64,000 nucleotides of DNA from Acidovorax sp. (GCA_031277855.1 JAITLO010000039.1:1-64000), one strand, 5' to 3'; counted from the first letter of the stretch, positions 26,201 to 38,261 are shown. Translations and numbers: made by a program. The notes: generated by a model from the letters alone, not told the origin.

Positions 26201-29200
26201 GTCGGACAGCAGCAACTACCAGAGCGACACACAGCACATGCTGGACGAGAAGGTCCAGCTCAAGGGCACGGCCACCATTACCGACAGCGATGGTGACAAG
26301 GCCAGCCACAGCACCACGATCGATATTGGCGCCAATCTGGTGTTTACCGATGATGGCCCCAGCATTGGTGCGCCTCAAGACGGTCGTGTGGAGGAGAAAA
26401 ACCTGGCCACGGGCACCGAGGCCAATCCCGGCCTGACCGTGGTGACGGGCAAGTTGGCCGTGGACTTTGGTGCCGACAATGCCGCGGGTGCCAAGGCCTA
26501 TTTCACGGAGGACACTGTCAAGCAATTGCAAGTCCTGGGCTTGAAGTCGAATGGCATCGTCTTGGACATCACTCTCAAGGACGGTGTGGTCATAGCAAGG
26601 GCAGGAAGTGAAGAGATATTCCGCCTGCAAATCACCAATGCCACCAACAATAACGCCGGTTACAAGTTCACGCTCAAGGGCGCGCTGGACCATGTGGATG
26701 GCAGCGGAGCGCAAGTCAATGTGCTGGATCTGCCCATCAGCTTTGAAGCCCGGGACAGCGATGGCGATACGGCCCAGGGCAAGTTCCAGGTCACCGTGGT
26801 GGACGATGTGGAGCGCTCGGAGCTGACCATCACCGTGAGCGAAGACAGCCAAGCCACTTCGACGGGCAACACCTTTGTTCTGGGCGCCGACGTGGCCGCC
26901 AGCGAAATCAAGCTGCTGGGCGCAGATGGCAGCACGCTCCAGGGGGTGCCTGATGGTAAGGGCGGCACGGTGTACACCACAGGCCATGGCCTGCAGGGCA
27001 CGGTGACGGTCCACAAGGACGGCAGCATCAGCTATGTGCCGAGCAAGGACTACAGCAACCAGCTGCAAGGGAAGGGTCAGTACGCTGCCGACGAGCTGAA
27101 GTTCGCCATCCTCAAGGACGATGGCTCCACCATCCAAGGCACGGTCAAGGTCCATGTCAACGCCGTGGCCGATGCGCCCATGCTGGACAAGCCGACGTCG
27201 GTCACTACCGACGAAGACGTCGCCGTGACACTGGGTTTGAAGACTCCGACGACCAGCGATGCGACCGACCAGAGCGCGGGTGCTGGCGACAATCCCGAGC
27301 GTTTGGGGGCTATCAAGCTGAGCGGATTCCCGGATGGCGCAAAGCTGCTGGATGCCGCTGGCAATGTGGTCTACGAGTTTGTGGGTGGAAAGACCTCCAT
27401 CACCATCAAGCTCACCGATGGCAACCACACCACCGACGGCACTAGCAATGCGATGCGTGAAATGACCCGGGCGGAGTTTGAAGCGCTGAAGGTGCTGCCT
27501 CCGGCCGAAAGCGGCAAGAACTTCACGGTCAAAGTTGAAGTGACCAGCTATGAGGTGGATGAGAGCGGCGTCAAGCTCAGCGGTGTGAATGGCAAATCGG
27601 GCTCCACCACGGTGGTAGTCAAGGTGCAGGCCGTGACCGATCCCATTGAGCTCAAGATCGACGGCAAGGACTCGCATGAGGTCACCGTACAGGAAGACCA
27701 CCGCTTTAACCTGACGCCGCTGCTCAAGGTCAATCTGGATGCTGAAACGGACGGCAATAAAACGACCGACGTGGACGGCAGCGAAAAACGCTGGTTGGAA
27801 ATTACCGACCTGCCCGATGGCAGCAAGGTGCATGTCAATGGCGTGGAGATTTCCAGCCAGAACGGGGTGTTCACGATCCCAATCGCCAGCAATGACGCCA
27901 GCGTCCTGCCAAAGATCGAAGTGACGCCACCCAAGGACTTCAGTGGTGACATCGAAGGCATCAAGGTGACGCTCAAGGCCCAGGATATGGATTCGGACGG
28001 TCCTGCGCATGGCAAGGTGCTCGAGGATTCCGTCACACTGAATCTGCATGTCACGCCCGTAGCCGGAGATGTGGAAGCCATCCAGCCCAAGGCGATTCCC
28101 GAAGACTCGGAAGTGGCCTTTATGGCTGGCGTGCGCGTGACCGACACGGGTACGGCGGGCGGCACCGAAGTCATCACCCAGGTGAAGTTTGAGCTGCCAG
28201 ATGGCTGGGAACTGACTAGCCAGCCAACAGCTGGAACGGCAGGCGGCGCAGTCTGGACCGTGACAGGCACGGGCAGCCAGGATAAGCCTTTTGTGATCCA
28301 GTTCAGCGCCGGCACGGAAGCCGAGCGTGAGCAGGTGCTGAGCCAGTTCAAACTCACGCCGCCGGCACACAGCAGCAAGGACGAGACGGTGAACCTGTCC
28401 ATCACCACGGTGGACAGCGTCACCGTCAATGGCCAAGCCGTCAGCGATGAAAAAACCGTCAAGTTGCCGGTGGAGATCGTTGTGACGCCTGTTGCCGAAA
28501 GCACGGGCAAGGATTCGGACGGTAACCACACTGCAGACTTGATCGTGCCGACCGAGCACCATGTCTACGACGCTGTGAGCACGGAAGACACGGTGTTCAA
28601 CCTGAACGTCGAATCTACTGCTTTGCTGGACAAGGCCGGCTGGAAGAACGAAGACGCGGACGAAGCCACCACCGTGTTGCTGACGCCGGTGAAGCTGTCT
28701 GCCGATGGGCTGAGCAGCAGCCCCGCCATCGGCTCGGTCTTTACCTGGAATGGCGGCTCTGAGACTTACAACGGCAAGCCCATCGAGGTGCCGCTGGATG
28801 CTCTGGCCAGCCTGACGTTCAAGGCGCCCCATAACGATGCGGGTACCTTCCAAATCCAGTTCCAGGCCAAGACCACCGACTACGATGACGACCACGAAGG
28901 CAGCGGCACGCCCGATATTGCCGTGTCCGACGCGGGAAGCCTGACCATCAAGGTAGCGCCGGACGCCGACCTGGCCGCCCTGTCGGTCAAGCCGGCGCAA
29001 GGGCTGGAAGACACGGCGATTGCCCTGTCCATCCGCCCCTCCAGCTCGGATGATTCGGAAACCTTCAACGTCAGCATTGCCAAGATCCCGACCGGTGCCA
29101 CCCTGCATTACAAGGGCGTGGACATCACGGCCGATACCACGGGTGTGGCCGGTATTGAAGTGGTCAAGAACGGTAGCACCTGGTCGGTGGTGATCACGGA

Positions 29201-32200
29201 CTTCCAGCAAAGCGCTGGGCTGAGCGTGACGCCGCCCACCAACAGCAACGTCGACTTCGGACTGGAAGTGAAGACCCAGACCGTGGATGCACTGAATGGT
29301 TTTGACACCAGCACCGGTGCCTGGAGCAATGTGCAAACCCTGCCCGTCAAGGTCATAGGCGTGGCCGACGACGCCAGCCTGGAGGCCAAGGCGCATAGCT
29401 ATACCGAGGCCGATCTGGACAGCGGCGCTGCCAAGATCACGCTGGGCGACATGATCGAGAGCGTGCACCAGGTGGATTCGGATGGCTCCGAAAAACTGAG
29501 CTTCCAGATCACGGGTCTGCCCGAGGGCTTCTCGCTGGAAGGCGCTCGCTATCTGGGCGGCACTGGTGCAGACCGTGTCTGGGCCGTGGATTCGGAGGCC
29601 GCACTCAAGGCCATCACCATTACGGGGCCGGAAAACTTCAGCGGCACCGTGTCGGTGAAGGTGACACCGGTGACCACAGAAAACGATGGTGACTGGAAGG
29701 CCCATGCCACGCAAACGCTGGTGGCCACCATCACGCCGTCGCCGGAATCCACGGGCACGGTCCATACGACCCTGCAGGAGGACGTTGAGTCTGCGGTCGA
29801 CTTCTCCATCAACGTGCCCAAGGGGGAGAACGAAACCCTGACCCATGTGCACATCAAGGTGGAGGGCTTTGCCGACAAGGGCTTTGAGCTGTTCCTGGAT
29901 GGCAAGCCCTTGGATGCCGCAGGTGTGAAGGTGGTCACGGATGCGCAAGGTGGCGAGTGGTATGTGCTGGATGCCAAGCAGGCCGGACAAGTGACCGCCA
30001 AGCCGACCACGGAGAACAAGGCCGACAACCAGGCCGATGCGCCCGAGCTCAAGTTCACGGTCAAGTACGAGGTGACGGACAAGTCCAGCGATGGCACGGT
30101 GGACCCAGTGACCAAGCTGGGCGATGCCCAGGACTACCAGCTGCATGTGAAGCCGGTGACCGATCAGGTCGGCGTTCACCTGGATGGCATCACCACCACG
30201 GCCAGCGGTGGCGCCAGTCTGGTGACCGACACCTCGGGCGCTGTGCCCAACGTGACGCTGGGAAGCGCAGGCAGCTTCCAGGTGGGTGTGGTTCTGAACT
30301 CCCCTGACCAGGACGGCAGCGAATCCCTGATCCAGGTGCTGGTGACCAACGTGCCCAATGGCTTGACCGTCAATGGCTTGATCATTGATGGCGTGCCTGT
30401 CGGCGCTGTGCACCAGTTGGGCAGCGGAAAGTGGCTGGTGGACGTGACGCCTTCGCAACTGGCACAGTTCAATGCCGCTGTGAATCACGGTGCCATCAAC
30501 GCCAAGCTGTCCTTCACGGCGGGTACTTCGCTCTCCGGCCATGCCGATGCCACGATTGGCATCCAGGTCATCAGCCATGACAAGGGGGCAGACAATCTGT
30601 CCAGCGCTTCCACGCAGTACGAGCTCAAGACGGACTACACCGGTGGCAACACGGGGGGTGAGCCCGGCACGCCGGTGCAGCTGGACTTTGCACAGAACCC
30701 GAACTTCGTGGGCAAGGAAGACACGGTCTTCACCCTGGATAAGCTGTTTGACGCTGCGATCAGCCACAACCCGAACGGCCAGGATGTAGCCTTCACGCTG
30801 AGCCTGAAGCTGCCGGCCGGAGCCACCATCACCCAGGATGGACACACGCTGACGGCCACCAAGGTGGGCGATGGCACGGAAGAGCTGTGGTTGATTTCCG
30901 GTACGGCCAAAACCACGGCAGAGCTGGAGGCCTTGCTCAGCAAGGTGGTGGTGACGCCGCCGGACAATCTGAACGACCACTTCGGTGGCATGCCGATCGA
31001 TGCGACCTTTGCCGGCCATGTGCAGTCCACGGGCAAGCAGACCGTGGTGAAGGTCAATGACAAGGTCGATCTGACCCCCGAGACCGATGGCGTGAGCGCA
31101 GCGGTTTCGCTGTCTGCCGCCGATGGCCAGGGTGCGCCTACGGGTGAGCACCCCAAGGAGGGCAGCGACATCGCCATCCAGGTGGACCTCAGCCGTGGTG
31201 TCGATGGCCCGTCGCTGCTGAACGGCACCATGGTCATCAAGCTGACCGAAGGCGGTGGTTTCAGCGGTGGCAAGCTGTTCTATGGCAACACCGAGCTGAC
31301 CCCGGAAAGCGACGGCAGCTACAAGCTGACGCTGGACGAAGCGACCCAGAAGGCCTTGCTGGATGGCAGTAGCACCAGCATTACGGGGCTGCACTACCAG
31401 CCGGCAGATGGGCAGAAGTACGTCAATGGCAGCCTGAAGGTGGAAGTCTCCGTCCAGAGCAAGGAAGCCCATGCTCCGGAATGGAACACCTCCGAAGGCT
31501 GGGTGGACAGCGCCGGCAACAGCGGCACGGTGGTGACCGACCAGATCAACAACAGCTTTGAGTTCACCCACGTGGGCTCCAACGACCCCTACCAGAGCGG
31601 CGATGTGGGCACGGTCAAGGGCAGCGAAAACCAGACCGGAACCAGCCTCATCACGCTGGATATTTCCGGCAAGTTGCTGGATGCCGATGGCTCCGAGCAG
31701 ATCCACACGGTGACGCTGGAGCACCTGCCCAATGGCTTCCTGGTGTTCTACACCGATGCCAGTGGCGCGGTGGTGCAAGCCGTGAACACCGGCGCCAACT
31801 GGAGCATTCCGGTGGATGGGGCGAAGTTCCCCGTCATCAGCATCCAGGCACCGCAGAACTGGAGCGGTACCTTGGACAACCTGGAGCTGCGTGTGCTCAG
31901 CGGCGAGCGCAGCAATCCCGAAAGCCAGCGTGTGGATACCGCCACCTTCCAACTGGAAGTGGCGCCCAAGGCCGATGGTTTCGAGACCGATACGCCTGTG
32001 GTGGAGCAGTCCTTTGGCCGTGAGGGCGACATCATCGCCCTCAACCTGAACCTGGCAATGAAGGATAGGCAGTCCGCAGGTGCAGGCGACAGCTCGCAGG
32101 AGTCGGTGACCCTGACGCTGACTGGCCTGGGTGAGCATGCCAGCTTCTATGTTGGCACCACGCTGCACAGCGCAAGCTATGACAAGGAGAGCGACACCTA

Positions 32201-32969
32201 CACGCTGAGCGGGCTGAACCAGAACGATCTGGACCACCTGGGCTTTATCCAGGCCAAGGATGCGCTGACCGATCAGAACAGCGGTGCTGCAGGACTGCAA
32301 ATCGGCTTCACGGCCCATACCGTGGATGGCAGCGATGTGTCGCACACCATCTCCGGCAGCTTTGACCTGACCTTGAGCAGCCAAAGCGGAGCCGGCGTGG
32401 TGCTGGATGATTCGAGCAGCAACCATGGCAATTTGATCGGAGGCTCCGGCAATGACATCTTGCTCGGCGGTGCGGGCGATGACATCTTGCGTGGTGGCAC
32501 AGGTAATGACCGACTGGAAGGCGGCAGTGGCAACGATGTGTTGATCGGTGGTGCCGGTAACGACATCCTGATTGGCGGATCCGGCAATGACACCTTGATT
32601 GGTGGCGAAGGCGATGACATCTTTGTCTGGAAGCAGGGTGACCAAGGCGGCAAGGGCATGAACCTGGCTGCCAAGGATGTGGTGACCGATTTCGGCAATG
32701 GTCACGACGTGCTGGATCTGGCGGATCTGCTGCAAGGCGAGAATGCGGAGAACCTGGGCAAGTACCTGAGCTTCAGCAAAGAGGGCAATGACACGGTGTT
32801 GCGCATCTCCAGCTCGGGTGGCTTCAACCATGAGGACTCCGGGTCCTTCACCTCTCAGGTGGACCAGCAGATCACGCTGCAAGGTGTGGACCTGCTCAAC
32901 GGCAGCTCATCGGAAGATCTGGTCAAGCAGATGCTCAGCGATGGGCGTCTGAAGGTGGATCAGGTCTAA
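23256..32969 (+). CDS. Giant LapA-like RTX adhesin, type I secreted, with retention module
   Basis: A 3237-residue repetitive surface protein. Residues 1-130 form a LapA-type N-terminal retention module; a dialanine site TAAT sits at 110-113 followed by poly-Gly, where LapA has its LapG-cleaved TAAG. Ig-like repeats follow: two of ~100 residues (from about 167), then two nearly identical 114-residue repeats (367-594). A T1SS-143/DUF5801-like domain spans about 860-1030, then many Cadherin/Ig-like segments. Seven GGxGxDxxx calcium-binding repeats occupy 3059-3122, with a C-terminal type I secretion target. Such adhesins plug in a TolC-like pore and are released when c-di-GMP falls. No lapBCE, lapD or lapG gene is in the window. 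Confidence 0.88.
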   Translation: MAIATALVTKVTGTAWVRDINGNLTPLQEGMRIPVDAEVVTASGSTVQLQADGQPPLTLGENQEVALNADLFEDVPAADAAVAAAVPPELENLIARLDAGQDPLEELDPTAATMQGGGGGGSTFVRLNAVLEATLPLALAYPRPGAEVDEDRRGGEAGTSLPPLYEGTLTLSSQPQVIEGGKIIVTATVDRAPRGSDLVITLKTGETIIIKVGQTSGSVEIGTRTDDAYLQGTDHHVFEVGSSTGGGYDRLDTTSTTSTNVVDDQDATEIVLTSDAQVVEGGKITVTATVDKAPQGSDLVITLKTGEVITIKVGQLTGSVETSSRPDDGYLQGTEKQDFEIAKAEGGNYEALDTRSTTTTNVLDDADVVTVKLTATGSTSEDGGSIVYTASLVDAKGNTVETKNAITVTLANGEVITIAAGTSTGDSKPVAVDRDDVYLEDDSISNAIKTVSEANAGQAGAFEKLEADTTPVKTTITDDVDVVTVRLTATGSTSEDGGSIVYTASLVDAKGNAVETKNAITVTLANGEVITIAAGTSAGDSKPVAVDRDDVYVEKDSISNQIKTISEVNEGQVGAFEKLVFDPKPAVTEILDDSDPVFAQIHVDKSAVFEGGALVYTVSLVDANGNPVKVADGKSVTISLNWSGDAANSADVGKLPKTVTIGSGKTSADFKVTTIADKVDEYRETLTVTISGVKDNDGVAKGFEDLQISKTDASTGSTVVDKPSISGQIKVYEKGLTSTADTSETASSVLKVSAGSGLDHIKINGEVISLADLQNLGAGKTIVIAGHGELTITGFTPTHSVGGKEVAWDVSYNYTLTDAQTHAAGQGANEALKDIALEVVAKGADGTGTEASKDVLDVTVVDDVPTIETEAGAQEPALTTDDADLKKGADRDSVDFSTAFTVKSSDYGADGQGATSITWSYALSVVNGADSGLTSGGQTITLQQRGDGKIVGVAGGKEVFSVTVDASGKVTLVQTGAIDHSKSDSSNYQSDTQHMLDEKVQLKGTATITDSDGDKASHSTTIDIGANLVFTDDGPSIGAPQDGRVEEKNLATGTEANPGLTVVTGKLAVDFGADNAAGAKAYFTEDTVKQLQVLGLKSNGIVLDITLKDGVVIARAGSEEIFRLQITNATNNNAGYKFTLKGALDHVDGSGAQVNVLDLPISFEARDSDGDTAQGKFQVTVVDDVERSELTITVSEDSQATSTGNTFVLGADVAASEIKLLGADGSTLQGVPDGKGGTVYTTGHGLQGTVTVHKDGSISYVPSKDYSNQLQGKGQYAADELKFAILKDDGSTIQGTVKVHVNAVADAPMLDKPTSVTTDEDVAVTLGLKTPTTSDATDQSAGAGDNPERLGAIKLSGFPDGAKLLDAAGNVVYEFVGGKTSITIKLTDGNHTTDGTSNAMREMTRAEFEALKVLPPAESGKNFTVKVEVTSYEVDESGVKLSGVNGKSGSTTVVVKVQAVTDPIELKIDGKDSHEVTVQEDHRFNLTPLLKVNLDAETDGNKTTDVDGSEKRWLEITDLPDGSKVHVNGVEISSQNGVFTIPIASNDASVLPKIEVTPPKDFSGDIEGIKVTLKAQDMDSDGPAHGKVLEDSVTLNLHVTPVAGDVEAIQPKAIPEDSEVAFMAGVRVTDTGTAGGTEVITQVKFELPDGWELTSQPTAGTAGGAVWTVTGTGSQDKPFVIQFSAGTEAEREQVLSQFKLTPPAHSSKDETVNLSITTVDSVTVNGQAVSDEKTVKLPVEIVVTPVAESTGKDSDGNHTADLIVPTEHHVYDAVSTEDTVFNLNVESTALLDKAGWKNEDADEATTVLLTPVKLSADGLSSSPAIGSVFTWNGGSETYNGKPIEVPLDALASLTFKAPHNDAGTFQIQFQAKTTDYDDDHEGSGTPDIAVSDAGSLTIKVAPDADLAALSVKPAQGLEDTAIALSIRPSSSDDSETFNVSIAKIPTGATLHYKGVDITADTTGVAGIEVVKNGSTWSVVITDFQQSAGLSVTPPTNSNVDFGLEVKTQTVDALNGFDTSTGAWSNVQTLPVKVIGVADDASLEAKAHSYTEADLDSGAAKITLGDMIESVHQVDSDGSEKLSFQITGLPEGFSLEGARYLGGTGADRVWAVDSEAALKAITITGPENFSGTVSVKVTPVTTENDGDWKAHATQTLVATITPSPESTGTVHTTLQEDVESAVDFSINVPKGENETLTHVHIKVEGFADKGFELFLDGKPLDAAGVKVVTDAQGGEWYVLDAKQAGQVTAKPTTENKADNQADAPELKFTVKYEVTDKSSDGTVDPVTKLGDAQDYQLHVKPVTDQVGVHLDGITTTASGGASLVTDTSGAVPNVTLGSAGSFQVGVVLNSPDQDGSESLIQVLVTNVPNGLTVNGLIIDGVPVGAVHQLGSGKWLVDVTPSQLAQFNAAVNHGAINAKLSFTAGTSLSGHADATIGIQVISHDKGADNLSSASTQYELKTDYTGGNTGGEPGTPVQLDFAQNPNFVGKEDTVFTLDKLFDAAISHNPNGQDVAFTLSLKLPAGATITQDGHTLTATKVGDGTEELWLISGTAKTTAELEALLSKVVVTPPDNLNDHFGGMPIDATFAGHVQSTGKQTVVKVNDKVDLTPETDGVSAAVSLSAADGQGAPTGEHPKEGSDIAIQVDLSRGVDGPSLLNGTMVIKLTEGGGFSGGKLFYGNTELTPESDGSYKLTLDEATQKALLDGSSTSITGLHYQPADGQKYVNGSLKVEVSVQSKEAHAPEWNTSEGWVDSAGNSGTVVTDQINNSFEFTHVGSNDPYQSGDVGTVKGSENQTGTSLITLDISGKLLDADGSEQIHTVTLEHLPNGFLVFYTDASGAVVQAVNTGANWSIPVDGAKFPVISIQAPQNWSGTLDNLELRVLSGERSNPESQRVDTATFQLEVAPKADGFETDTPVVEQSFGREGDIIALNLNLAMKDRQSAGAGDSSQESVTLTLTGLGEHASFYVGTTLHSASYDKESDTYTLSGLNQNDLDHLGFIQAKDALTDQNSGAAGLQIGFTAHTVDGSDVSHTISGSFDLTLSSQSGAGVVLDDSSSNHGNLIGGSGNDILLGGAGDDILRGGTGNDRLEGGSGNDVLIGGAGNDILIGGSGNDTLIGGEGDDIFVWKQGDQGGKGMNLAAKDVVTDFGNGHDVLDLADLLQGENAENLGKYLSFSKEGNDTVLRISSSGGFNHEDSGSFTSQVDQQITLQGVDLLNGSSSEDLVKQMLSDGRLKVDQV
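24354..25037 (+). repeat. Near-identical 342-bp tandem repeats within the adhesin
   Basis: Two consecutive units begin at 24354 and 24696 with GACGTGGTGACGGTG. They stay almost identical at the DNA level for most of 342 bp, encoding 114-residue Ig-like domains. The second unit diverges near its 3' end. Such units can expand or contract by recombination. Confidence 0.8.
32430..32621 (+). repeat. RTX nonapeptide repeat block of the adhesin
   Basis: Encodes seven consecutive GGxGNDxL-type nonapeptides, beginning GGSGNDILL and ending GGEGDDIFV. They form the calcium-binding beta-roll next to the type I secretion signal. Confidence 0.9.
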
Positions 32970-33106
32970 AGCAAGGAGTCTTGCTGCAGTGGAAACGCCT
33001 ACCGCAGCAAGACGTCCTCGGGACTGTCTGGCGATCTTGCGGGACTGTATTGGGTCGTGAAACTGCCAGGATATGCCGCGTACATAAGCATGTGCTGCTA
33101 CCAAAG

Positions 33107-33133
33107 AAAAAGCGCTCCATGAGCGCTTTTTTT
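33107..33133. terminator. Bidirectional intrinsic terminator
   Basis: AGCGCTC (33111-33117) and GAGCGCT (33121-33127) form a perfect stem with a CAT-type loop. It is flanked by A5 on the left and T7 on the right, so it can stop both the adhesin messenger and the converging DUF4148 gene. Confidence 0.85.
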
Positions 33134-33156
33134 GTGGATTCACTTGGAGTGATGCT

Positions 33157-33501
33157 TTATCCCGCCAGTGCCTGCTGGCGCGCATTGCGCTGCGCCGGGG
33201 TTTCCTGGGCCAGCTCATCGAGGACCTGCTGGCGGGTTTTGCCGGGGCCTGTGCTTTGCACCGGCGCCGGGTAGTTGCTGCTGTTGAAACGGGAGGCGCC
33301 TTCACGTGCCGCTGCGGCGGCTTCGGCCTGCACTTGTTCGCGGCTCTTGCTGCTCTTGAAGTGCTCGGGGTAGGTCTTGGCGCCGGCTTCGTTGTTCGTG
33401 GGGTGCCAGTAGGTGTCTGCAGCGGCCATGCCAGGGAAGGCAAAAGCTGCGGCCAGCAGGGCGGCGGCGGTGACGGGGGCGAAAGAAAAACGGCGTGCCA
33501 T
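33157..33501 (-). CDS. Small exported DUF4148 protein
   Basis: A 114-residue protein with a Sec signal peptide (about 1-28, PGMAAA then DTYWHP) and a DUF4148-like C-terminus (KTRQQVLDELAQETPAQRNARQQALAG). The ATG at 33501 has AGGAG at good spacing. Families of such small periplasmic proteins are common in Burkholderiales and have no settled function. It has its own promoter region (33502-33640) and shares the terminator at 33107 with the adhesin gene. Confidence 0.75.
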   Translation of the reverse strand: MARRFSFAPVTAAALLAAAFAFPGMAAADTYWHPTNNEAGAKTYPEHFKSSKSREQVQAEAAAAAREGASRFNSSNYPAPVQSTGPGKTRQQVLDELAQETPAQRNARQQALAG

Positions 33502-33642
33502 ATCAAACTCCTGGGGTAAAGAAACCATCCTCTTGGGGTTTCAAAAAACATTGCGAGAGAGGATGGGTGAAGTCTAGAAATCGCATGCCAACAGCAAGCC
33601 AACTGCCGGGTGACATTGCTGTCATGTCCGCAAGGCGTGCAT

Positions 33643-33674
33643 GAAAAAAGCCATGACCTGTGAAGTCATGGCTT
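33643..33674 (-). terminator. Intrinsic terminator of the czcCBA operon
   Basis: AAGCCATGAC (33648-33657) and GTCATGGCTT (33665-33674) form a perfect 10-bp stem with a 7-base loop. On the minus strand it is followed by a run of T, 27 bases after the czcA stop. Confidence 0.85.
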
Positions 33675-33700
33675 GTGTGGTGCAGCGCTAGCGCGTGCTT

Positions 33701-36700
33701 TTACGCGGACTGTGCAGCAGCGCCGGTTGGCGAATCACCGTCCTCGGTTTCCGACAAGTCACTGCGGTGCACCAGGCGGTACAGCAGCGGCAGCACCAGC
33801 AGGGTGAGGATGGTGGATGACAGAATGCCCCCGATCACCACGGTGGCCAGTGGGCGCTGTACCTCGGCGCCCGTGCCCGTGGCAATCGCCATGGGCACAA
33901 AGCCCAGCGAAGCCACCAGGGCCGTCATCAGCACGGGCCGCAAACGGGTCAATGCCCCTTCGGTCACCGCCTCGTACAGGGGCCTTCCGCCCTCACGCAG
34001 CGAGCGTATGTAGGCAATCATCACCAGCCCATTGAGTACGGCCACACCCGAGAGCGCGATAAAGCCCACGGCGGCCGAGATGGACAGCGGAATGTCCCGC
34101 AGCCACAGGGCCACAATGCCCCCCGTGAGTGCAAAGGGAATGCCGGTGAACACAATCAGTCCATCGCGCACATTGCCGAACATGGCGAACAGCAGCACAA
34201 ACACCATCAGCAAGGCAGCGGGGACCACAATGCTCAGGCGCTGGCGTGCCGACTCCAGGTTCTCGAAAGTGCCGCCCCAGCGTGTCCAATAGCCTGCCGG
34301 CAACTGCACGGACTCCAGCCGTTGCTGGGCCTCGCCCACAAAGCTGCCTATGTCACGGCCGCGCACATTGGCGCTGACCACGATGCGGCGCTTGCCGTCT
34401 TCGCGGCTGACCTGGTTGGGGCCGGGGGCAATGTCCAGCGTGGCCACGGAAGACAAGGGCACAAAACCCAGGCGTCCGTCGGCCCCACGCGGCAAGGCAA
34501 TGGGCAGGCGGCCCAGGGCTGCCATGTCGTTGCGCACCGCATCCGGCAGGCGCACCTGGATGTCAAAGCGCTTGTCGCCCTCAAACACCGTGCCGGCCTC
34601 GCGCCCGCCCAGGGCGGTGCTGATGGTGTCCTGCACATCGCCCATGTTCAGGCCGTAGCGCGAGGCTTTTTCACGGTCGATGTGCACGGTGAGCATGGGC
34701 AGGCCCGTGGTCTGTTCGATCTTGACTTCAGACGCTCCGCTGATTTGCTGCAGCATGCCGGCCACGGTCTGTGCATTCTTTTCCAGCACGGCCATATCGT
34801 CGCCAAAGATCTTCACCGCCACATCGCTGCGCACGCCCGAAATCAGCTCGTTAAAGCGCAGCTGTATGGGCTGGGAGAACTCGTAGTTGTTGCCCGGAAT
34901 CTTCTCCACCGCAGCCTGCACGGCGGCCAGCAAATCGTCGCGCGTGCGCGCCGGATCGGGCCATTGGTCCCGGGGCTTGAGCATGATGTAGCCGTCCGAG
35001 ATATTGGGCGGCATGGGGTCGGAGGCGATCTCGGCCGTGCCGGTACGGGCAAAGACGCGATCGATCTCGGGGAATTCCTTTTTCAAGGCTTTCTCGATCT
35101 GCATTTGCATCTCCAGCGACTGCGTGAGGCTGGTGCCCGGTATACGCAGGGCCTGGATGGCAAAGTCCCCCTCGTTCAGATTGGGGGCGAACTCGCTGCC
35201 CAGGCGCGTGGCCAGCAACAAAGAGAGCGCCACGGCCACGCCGGCCGCAGTGAGTACCACCGAGGGGGCCGCCATGACGCGCTCCAGCAGCGGTGCATAG
35301 GCGCGGCGGGCCCAGCCCATGAGGCGGTTCTCCTTCTCTGCCACCTTGCTGCCCATGAAGAGGGCGATGGCGGCCGGGATGAAGGTGATGGACAGCAGCA
35401 TGGCGCCGGCCAGGGCAATCACCACGGTGAGTGCCATGGGGTGGAACATCTTGCCCTCCACACCGGTGAGCGCAAAGATGGGCAGGTACACCACCATGAT
35501 GATGAGCTGGCCGAACAGCAGCGGCCTGCGGGATTCCTTGGCTGCGGCAAACACCTCATGAAAGCGTTCGCTGCGGCTCAGCGCGCGTCCGCGTGCTTCC
35601 TGGGCGTGGGCCAGGCGACGCACGCAGTTCTCCACAATGACTACCGCCCCGTCGATGATGATGCCGAAGTCCAAGGCCCCCAGACTCATCAGATTGGCGC
35701 TGACGCGATAGTGCACCATGCCCGTGAAGGTGAACAGCATGGACAGAGGAATGATCAGCGCCGTGATCAGTGCCGCGCGCAGATTGCCCAGGAATAGGAA
35801 CAGAATGGCCACCACCAGGGCGGCACCCTCCAGCAGGTTTTTCTTCACCGTGGCGATGGCCTTGTCGACCAGCGTGGTGCGGTCATACACGGTGATGGCC
35901 TTGACGCCGGCAGGCAGGCCACGGTTGATCTGCTCCATGCGTGCAGCCACGGCCTGGGAGACGGTGCGGCTGTTCTCGCCGATCAACATGAACACCGTGC
36001 CCAGCACCACCTCGCGTCCGTTGTCGGTGGCAGCGCCCGTGCGCAGTTCCCGGCCCAGGCCGACTTCGGCCAGATCGCCTATGCGTATGGGCTGGCCCTG
36101 GGCTGAGCCCACAATCACCTGGCGTATGTCCTCCATGCCCCTGACCTGTCCCGGCGCGCGGATCAGGTATTGCTCGCCCTGGTGCTCGATATAGCCCGCA
36201 CCTACATTGAGGTTGTTGCGTGACAGCGCGGTCACCAGATCAGTCAGGGTGAAACCATAGGCGGCCAACTGGTCGGGGCGCGGGGAGACCAGGTACTCCT
36301 TGGCAAAGCCGCCTATGGAGTTGATTTCTGTGACGCCGGGCACATTGCGCAGCTGGGGCTTGATGAACCAGTCCTGAATCTCGCGCAAATCCATGGGCGT
36401 ATAGGGCGAGCCATCGGCTTTTTTGGCGCCGTCCTCGGCTTCCACGGTCCACAGATAAATCTCGCCCAGGCCGGTGGAAATCGGCCCCAGCGTCGGGGTG
36501 ATGCCGGCAGGCAGCTGGCTCTGGGCCTGCTGTATGCGCTCGTTGACCAGCTGGCGTGCGAAGTAAATGTCCGTGCCGTCCTTGAACACCACGGTGACCT
36601 GAGACAGGCCATAGCGCGACAGCGAGCGGGTCTGCTCCAGATGGGGCAGGCCTGCCATCACGGTCTCTATGGGGTAGGTGACACGCTGCTCGGTCTCCAG

Positions 36701-36874
36701 CGGCGAGTAGCCGCTGGCCTGGGTGTTGATCTGCACCTGGACATTGGTGATGTCGGGCACGGCATCGATGGCCAGGCGCTGGTAGTTGTAAATGCCCAGG
36801 GCTGCCATGGCCAGCACGGCAACCATGACCAGCCAGCGCTGCTCGATGGCAAATCGGATGATGCGTTCAAACAT
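33701..36874 (-). CDS. czcA: Heavy-metal RND efflux pump CzcA/CusA family
   Basis: A 1057-residue resistance-nodulation-division pump that drives metal ions out using the proton gradient. The proton-relay motif DFGIIIDGAVVIVEN places D402, D408 and E415 exactly as in the Co/Zn/Cd pump CzcA. There are twelve hydrophobic segments in two halves, each followed by a large periplasmic loop. This motif argues for divalent Zn, Co or Cd rather than Cu/Ag, but the ion is not proven. It is the last gene of czcCBA, 13 bases after czcB. Confidence 0.9.
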   Translation of the reverse strand: MFERIIRFAIEQRWLVMVAVLAMAALGIYNYQRLAIDAVPDITNVQVQINTQASGYSPLETEQRVTYPIETVMAGLPHLEQTRSLSRYGLSQVTVVFKDGTDIYFARQLVNERIQQAQSQLPAGITPTLGPISTGLGEIYLWTVEAEDGAKKADGSPYTPMDLREIQDWFIKPQLRNVPGVTEINSIGGFAKEYLVSPRPDQLAAYGFTLTDLVTALSRNNLNVGAGYIEHQGEQYLIRAPGQVRGMEDIRQVIVGSAQGQPIRIGDLAEVGLGRELRTGAATDNGREVVLGTVFMLIGENSRTVSQAVAARMEQINRGLPAGVKAITVYDRTTLVDKAIATVKKNLLEGAALVVAILFLFLGNLRAALITALIIPLSMLFTFTGMVHYRVSANLMSLGALDFGIIIDGAVVIVENCVRRLAHAQEARGRALSRSERFHEVFAAAKESRRPLLFGQLIIMVVYLPIFALTGVEGKMFHPMALTVVIALAGAMLLSITFIPAAIALFMGSKVAEKENRLMGWARRAYAPLLERVMAAPSVVLTAAGVAVALSLLLATRLGSEFAPNLNEGDFAIQALRIPGTSLTQSLEMQMQIEKALKKEFPEIDRVFARTGTAEIASDPMPPNISDGYIMLKPRDQWPDPARTRDDLLAAVQAAVEKIPGNNYEFSQPIQLRFNELISGVRSDVAVKIFGDDMAVLEKNAQTVAGMLQQISGASEVKIEQTTGLPMLTVHIDREKASRYGLNMGDVQDTISTALGGREAGTVFEGDKRFDIQVRLPDAVRNDMAALGRLPIALPRGADGRLGFVPLSSVATLDIAPGPNQVSREDGKRRIVVSANVRGRDIGSFVGEAQQRLESVQLPAGYWTRWGGTFENLESARQRLSIVVPAALLMVFVLLFAMFGNVRDGLIVFTGIPFALTGGIVALWLRDIPLSISAAVGFIALSGVAVLNGLVMIAYIRSLREGGRPLYEAVTEGALTRLRPVLMTALVASLGFVPMAIATGTGAEVQRPLATVVIGGILSSTILTLLVLPLLYRLVHRSDLSETEDGDSPTGAAAQSA

Positions 36875-36887
36875 GTGCGGCCTTTGC

Positions 36888-38261
36888 TTAGTGGGAATGC
36901 TCAGCCGTCTTCTTGCCTAGCTCGGCCTTGAGCAGGAAGCTGCCTTCCTGCACATAAGCCTGACCTGGTTTCAGGCCTTCGAGGATCTCCGTGCTCTGGG
37001 CATCCGCACGCCCCAGGCGCACGGGCTGGGCGCGAAAGCCGCCCGGTGCAGGCACAAACACCACGCTTTGCTGGGCCTCCATGCGCTGGATGGCGCTGTT
37101 GGCCACGGCCAGGGGGACGGTCTGCGATGAGGCCGTCAGCTCCACGTTCACAAACAGGCCGGGGCGCCATATGCCGTCGGGGTTGGGTAGGGTGATGCGC
37201 GCGGGTGCGGTGCGCGTGTCCTGGCCGATCAAGGCCCCCACGTAGGCGACTTCACCCGTGGCAGAGGAGTCAAAGGCCGTGGCCTTGACCGTGGCCTTTT
37301 CGCCCACGCGTACGGCGGGCAGGTCGGAGGCCGCCACCCGCATCTCGGCCCAGACAGAGCGCAGATCGGAGATGGTGAACACCTGGGTGCTGTCCTGCAC
37401 GGCCTCGCCCACGGCCAGGTGCTTTTCCACCACCACACCATCAAAAGGTGCACGCAGCTCAAAGCGATTCAGTGCGCCGCCACCTGCGCCCGTGCTTGTG
37501 CCAGCGCCCGTAGCAGCCAGCTTTTGCTGTGCGTTCGACACCGCAATCTCCGCTTCACGCAGGGCTTGCCTGGCTTGCAGATAGTCCTGCTCGGCCGAGA
37601 CCTTTTCCTGCCACAGCTGTTTTTCGCGGTCATAGGTGGTGCGGGCCAGTGCCAGGCGTTGGCTGGCAGCTTGCAACTCGCTGCGCTGTTCGGAGACGGC
37701 GGCGCTGCTGAGCACGGCCAGCAACTGCCCTTTCTTGACCTGCTGGCCCAGGTTGGCAGGGACAGCCTCGGCCACGCCGATCACGCGCGGCACCACGTGG
37801 GCGGTACGGTCTTCATTGAAGCGAATCTCGCCGGGCAGCTGCAGCACGGTGCGCAGGGTGGCAGGGCCCGCCTCGGTAGTTTGTATGCCGGCCGCCTGCA
37901 TGCGCTGTGCGTCCATGGCGATCAGGCCTTCGTCTTCGTCGTGGTCAGCGGCAGCCTTGGGCTTGTCCGGGCCGCTGGCAGGCGTTTTCTCTGCATCGCC
38001 ATGGTGCTCGCCGTCGCTGTGGTCCTCCGCATCCTGGTGGTCGCCGGGCTTGGCTGCATCATGGTGTTCGGTATCGGCATGGCCTGCGGCCTCGGCGTGG
38101 CCATGGGCGTCTGCACTGGTGTTGGCATTGGCACCGGCATTCGTGCGATCCGGTCCGCTGCGCAGTATCAGCACGGCAGACAGTGCGCCTATGGCCAGGA
38201 TGACGGCAATGGCCAGCTGCGTGCGGCGGCGGCCCGGAGGCGATGGTTTTTTTTCGAGCAT
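36888..38261 (-). CDS. czcB: Heavy-metal RND periplasmic adaptor CzcB
   Basis: A 457-residue membrane-fusion protein. One N-terminal membrane segment (about 15-33) is followed by a His/Asp/Glu-rich stretch (about 45-95, many HGH, EHH and DH groups) likely to bind metal in the periplasm. Barrel, hairpin and lipoyl domains follow, including GEIRFNEDRTAHVVPRV and the closing KAELGKKTAEHSH. It links CzcA to CzcC and may hand over metal. The ATG at 38261 starts MLEKKPSPPG; the longer open frame upstream lies inside czcC. Confidence 0.88.
   Translation of the reverse strand: MLEKKPSPPGRRRTQLAIAVILAIGALSAVLILRSGPDRTNAGANANTSADAHGHAEAAGHADTEHHDAAKPGDHQDAEDHSDGEHHGDAEKTPASGPDKPKAAADHDEDEGLIAMDAQRMQAAGIQTTEAGPATLRTVLQLPGEIRFNEDRTAHVVPRVIGVAEAVPANLGQQVKKGQLLAVLSSAAVSEQRSELQAASQRLALARTTYDREKQLWQEKVSAEQDYLQARQALREAEIAVSNAQQKLAATGAGTSTGAGGGALNRFELRAPFDGVVVEKHLAVGEAVQDSTQVFTISDLRSVWAEMRVAASDLPAVRVGEKATVKATAFDSSATGEVAYVGALIGQDTRTAPARITLPNPDGIWRPGLFVNVELTASSQTVPLAVANSAIQRMEAQQSVVFVPAPGGFRAQPVRLGRADAQSTEILEGLKPGQAYVQEGSFLLKAELGKKTAEHSH

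Noticed and set aside
25242..32882. A 2546-codon open frame on the strand opposite the adhesin (and a 608-codon one at 23235-25061)
   Set aside because: It mirrors the adhesin frame. Biased codon use in a GC-rich repetitive gene avoids codons that would read as stops on the other strand. The translation shows no domain, and the sense frame has a retention module and RTX repeats.
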